This document shows, piece after piece, positions 5,492-8,307 of a stretch of DNA of 8,307 bases. Every line of letters starts with the position of its first letter. Position 1 is the stretch's first letter. The notes beneath the pieces are model-generated. The model was not told the DNA's origin. It ran no database searches and saw only the letters and a program-made list of their open reading frames with translations. A program made the translations under genes and the position numbers. This stretch comes from an uncultured Collinsella sp. (GTDB taxonomy: Bacteria; Actinomycetota; Coriobacteriia; Coriobacteriales; Coriobacteriaceae), in the NCBI GenBank assembly GCA_900546085.1, contig URBS01000100.1, positions 1 to 8,307 of the forward strand, written 5' to 3'.

Positions 5492-8307
5492 TTAGGCGAA
5501 GTAGGCTACGCCGCTCTCAAAGATCGGCATGAACTTGTCGCCGGGGACATGCTCGGGCACGTTGCGGTACAGGTTGTCGCCGCGACGCTCGGCATGGCCC
5601 ATCTTGCCCAGGACGCGGCCGTCGGGGCTCGTGATGCCCTCGATGGCGAGTACAGAGCCGTTGGGGTTGACGGAAAGGTCCATGCTGGGCTTGCCGTCCT
5701 CGCCCACGTACTGCGTGGCGACCTGGCCGTTGGCGATCAGCTGGGCGAGCACCTCGTCGTTGGCGACAAAGCGGCCCTCGCCGTGGCTGATGGCGACGGT
5801 GTAGGGGTCGTCCAGGCTGCACTGCGACAGCCACGGGGACAGGTTGGACGAGATGCGGGTGCGCACCAGGCGGCTCTGATGGCGACCGATGGTGTTGAAC
5901 GTCAGCGTGGGCGCGTCGGGCGTGGCGTCGACGATGTCACCGTAGGGCACCAGGCCGAGCTTGACCAGGGCCTGGAAGCCGTTGCAGATGCCCAGCATCA
6001 GGCCGTCGCGGGCCTTGAGCAGGTCGCGAACTGCCTCGGTGACCTCGGGGGCGCGGAAGAACGCCGTGATGAACTTGGCGGAGCCGTCGGGCTCGTCGCC
6101 GCCCGAGAAGCCGCCGGGGATCATGACGATCTGACTTGCACGGATGCGACGGGCAAGCTCGTGGGTGCTCTCGGCGACGGCCTCGGGCGTGAGGTTGTTG
6201 ATCACGAAGGTGTCGGCCTCGGCACCGGCGGCACGGAAGGCGCGGGCACTGTCGTACTCGCAGTTGTTGCCAGGGAACACGGGGATGATCACGCGCGGAC
6301 GGGCGATCTTGGCGCCGCCGTACACGTGGATATCCTTGGCGCGGAAGTCGATGGTCTCGACCTCGGGGGTCTCGCCGGCGCTGCGGTAGGCGAAGACGCC
6401 CTCGATGCCGTTCTCCCAGGCCTCCTGGAGCTCGGCGAGCTCGATGACCTCGGAGCCGGTGTCGATGACATAGCCCTCGACGGTGGTGCCCAGGGGCTCG
6501 ACGACAACGCCGTCGGCGACCTCAGGCAGCTCGGCATCCTCGGCGAGCTCGACGATAAAGCTGCCGTAGAGCGGGGTGAAGAGACTCTCCACGTCCACGT
6601 CCTCGGCAAGCTCGATACCGATCTGGTTGCCGACGCACATCTTAAAGAGGCTCTCGGCGCCGCAGCCGTAGCCAGGCGTGGAGATGGCCAGGGCGTCGCC
6701 GGTGGCGGTGAGCGCCTCGACGGCGTCAAATGCGGCGAGCAGCTGCTGGGCATCGGGACGGTAATCCTCGCCATAGGTGGCGGGGGCGATGCGGACGACG
6801 CGGTGCGTCAGGCCCTTGAACTCGGGCGAGACGGCGCGGGCTGCGCGGCCCACGGCGACGGCGAAGCTGATGAGGGTCGGCGGAACGTTGAGCTCGCCGG
6901 CCTCGTCCTCAAACGAACCGCTCATGGAGTCCTTGCCGCCAATGGCGCCGGCACCCAGGTCGACCTGGGCCATAAGGGCGCCCAGGACGGCTGCCATGGG
7001 CTTGCCCCAACGCTCGGCCTCGGTGCGCAGGCGCTCGAAGTACTCCTGGAAGGAGAGGTAGGCGCGCTTGTGCTCAAAGCCGGCGGCCACGAGCTTGGCG
7101 ATTGACTCAACCACGGACAGATAGGCGCCCGCAAACTGGTCGGCCTCCATCAGATAGGGGTTGAAGCCCCATGCCATAGCGCTCGCCGTGGTGGTCTCGC
7201 CGTCCACGGGGAACTTGGCGACCATGGCAGAGCTCGGAGTGAGCTGCGTCTTGCCGCCAAAGGGCATGAGCACGGTCGCGGCGCCGATGGTGGAGTCGAA
7301 GCGCTCGGAAAGGCCCTTGTTGGAGGCGACGTTGAGGTCGGTGACGAGCGAGGTCATGCGCTCGGCAAGCGTGGTACCGGCCCAGCTGGGCTGCCACACG
7401 CTACGGGCGCAGACGTGGGCGACCTGGTGCTTGGGTGCACCGTTGGAGTTGAGGAACTCACGGGACAGGTCGACGATGGCGACGCCGTTCCAGGCCATGC
7501 GCATGCGCGGCTCGGCGGTAACCTCGGCGATAACGGTCGCCTCGAGGTTCTCCTCGGCGGCGTAACCCATGAACTCCTCGACGTCACCGTCGGCGACGGC
7601 GCAGGCCATGCGCTCCTGGGACTCGGAAATGGCGAGCTCGGTGCCGTCCAGGCCGTCGTACTTCTTGGTCACGGTATCAAGGTCGACATACAGGCCGTCG
7701 GCAAGCTCGCCCACGGCGACCGAGACGCCGCCGGCGCCAAAGTCGTTGCAGCGCTTGATCAGACGGCAGGCGTCGCCGCGGCGGAACAGACGCTGCAGCT
7801 TGCGCTCGACCGGGGCGTTGCCCTTCTGGACCTCGGCACCCGAGGTCTCGATCGACTCGGTGTTCTGGGTCTTGGAGGAGCCGGTGGCGCCACCGATGCC
7901 GTCACGGCCGGTGCGGCCGCCCAGCAGAATGATCTTGTCGGTGGGGGCGGGGCACTCGCGACGCACGTGGTTTGCCGGGGTAGCGCCCACGACGGCGCCA
8001 ACCTCCATGCGCTTGGCCACGTAGCCGGGGTGATAGAGCTCGTTGACCTGACCGGTGGCAAGGCCGATCTGGTTGCCGTAGCTGGAGTAGCCGGCGGCGG
8101 CAGTGGTCACGAGCTTGCGCTGCGGCAGCTTGCCCTCGAGCGTCTCGGAAACCGGGACGGTGGGGTCGCCGGCGCCGGTGACGCGCATGGCCTGATACAC
8201 ATAGCTGCGGCCCGAGAGCGGGTCACGAATAGCGCCGCCCACGCAGGTGGCGGCACCGCCGAAGGGCTCGATCTCGGTGGGGTGGTTGTGGGTCTCGTTC
8301 TTAAAGA
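5492..8307 (-). CDS. purL: Phosphoribosylformylglycinamidine synthase, single-chain PurL, 5' end outside window
   Basis: The C-terminal 937 residues of the FGAM synthase that converts FGAR, glutamine and ATP to FGAM in step four of purine synthesis (cytosolic). Single-chain forms of this type are about 1,240 residues, so about 300 N-terminal residues lie beyond the window. The visible part opens with FKNETHNHPTEIEPFGG, a signature of the synthetase ATP/FGAR site. Next come the GGRTGRDGIGGATGSSK loop, NDFGAGGVSVAVGE, KYDGLDGTELAISESQERM and the second synthetase half with GAIGGKDSMSG. The last quarter, from RPRVIIPVFPGNNCEYDSA, is a class I glutaminase: oxyanion region IPGGFSGGDE, nucleophile Cys in LGICNGFQ (codon 5986-5984), and the catalytic His-Ala-Glu in MGHAERR (His codon 5596-5594, Glu 5590-5588). 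All key residues are present and the frame is unbroken, so it should be functional. It has a strong terminator and so appears to end its transcription unit. Confidence -1.
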   Translation of the reverse strand, partial: FKNETHNHPTEIEPFGGAATCVGGAIRDPLSGRSYVYQAMRVTGAGDPTVPVSETLEGKLPQRKLVTTAAAGYSSYGNQIGLATGQVNELYHPGYVAKRMEVGAVVGATPANHVRRECPAPTDKIILLGGRTGRDGIGGATGSSKTQNTESIETSGAEVQKGNAPVERKLQRLFRRGDACRLIKRCNDFGAGGVSVAVGELADGLYVDLDTVTKKYDGLDGTELAISESQERMACAVADGDVEEFMGYAAEENLEATVIAEVTAEPRMRMAWNGVAIVDLSREFLNSNGAPKHQVAHVCARSVWQPSWAGTTLAERMTSLVTDLNVASNKGLSERFDSTIGAATVLMPFGGKTQLTPSSAMVAKFPVDGETTTASAMAWGFNPYLMEADQFAGAYLSVVESIAKLVAAGFEHKRAYLSFQEYFERLRTEAERWGKPMAAVLGALMAQVDLGAGAIGGKDSMSGSFEDEAGELNVPPTLISFAVAVGRAARAVSPEFKGLTHRVVRIAPATYGEDYRPDAQQLLAAFDAVEALTATGDALAISTPGYGCGAESLFKMCVGNQIGIELAEDVDVESLFTPLYGSFIVELAEDAELPEVADGVVVEPLGTTVEGYVIDTGSEVIELAELQEAWENGIEGVFAYRSAGETPEVETIDFRAKDIHVYGGAKIARPRVIIPVFPGNNCEYDSARAFRAAGAEADTFVINNLTPEAVAESTHELARRIRASQIVMIPGGFSGGDEPDGSAKFITAFFRAPEVTEAVRDLLKARDGLMLGICNGFQALVKLGLVPYGDIVDATPDAPTLTFNTIGRHQSRLVRTRISSNLSPWLSQCSLDDPYTVAISHGEGRFVANDEVLAQLIANGQVATQYVGEDGKPSMDLSVNPNGSVLAIEGITSPDGRVLGKMGHAERRGDNLYRNVPEHVPGDKFMPIFESGVAYFA

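Noticed and set aside
5405..7105. Open frame of 566 codons on the plus strand opposite purL
   Set aside because: It lies entirely antisense to a clearly recognised purL frame plus its terminator, starts inside the terminator, and has a repetitive Ala/Gly/Val/Asp-rich composition expected from the mirror of GC-biased codons. No domain is recognisable.

Overview
The window looks like chromosomal housekeeping and accessory DNA from a high-GC gut actinobacterium of the Coriobacteriia, most likely Collinsella or a close relative. That placement is inference. It rests on the GC-rich third codon positions, the single-chain PurL with a fused glutaminase domain (most other Actinobacteria use separate PurS, PurL and PurQ), and the mix of gut-type transporters. 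No rRNA, tRNA, CRISPR array, insertion sequence, phage gene or obvious horizontally acquired island is visible.

Layout. On the minus strand, 1-765 is the 5' part of an HD-domain metal-dependent phosphohydrolase gene. Its sixth codon is an in-frame TGA, so this copy is called a pseudogene or a sequence error. Divergent from it, 892-1897 is an overlapping azlC-azlD pair for branched-chain amino acid export. Next on the plus strand are a kdgT-type 2-keto-3-deoxygluconate permease (2040-3062) and, after a region rich in inverted repeats, a predicted seven-helix membrane diguanylate cyclase (3254-4396). The convergent gap 4397-4454 carries stem-loops serving both strands. On the minus strand follow an EamA/DMT-family transporter (4455-5390), a strong intrinsic terminator, and the 3' three quarters of purL (5492 to the window end).

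The genes do not form one pathway. They are short independent transcription units: purine synthesis (purL), amino acid export (azlCD), uronate or pectin breakdown-product uptake (kdgT), c-di-GMP synthesis (GGDEF protein), a drug/metabolite exporter of unknown substrate, and an HD hydrolase. The points most worth a second look are the early nonsense codon in the HD gene, the two inverted repeats and extended -10 box packed between kdgT and the cyclase, and the strong terminator lying between a candidate -10 box and the EamA start. I see no convincing new multi-gene system here.
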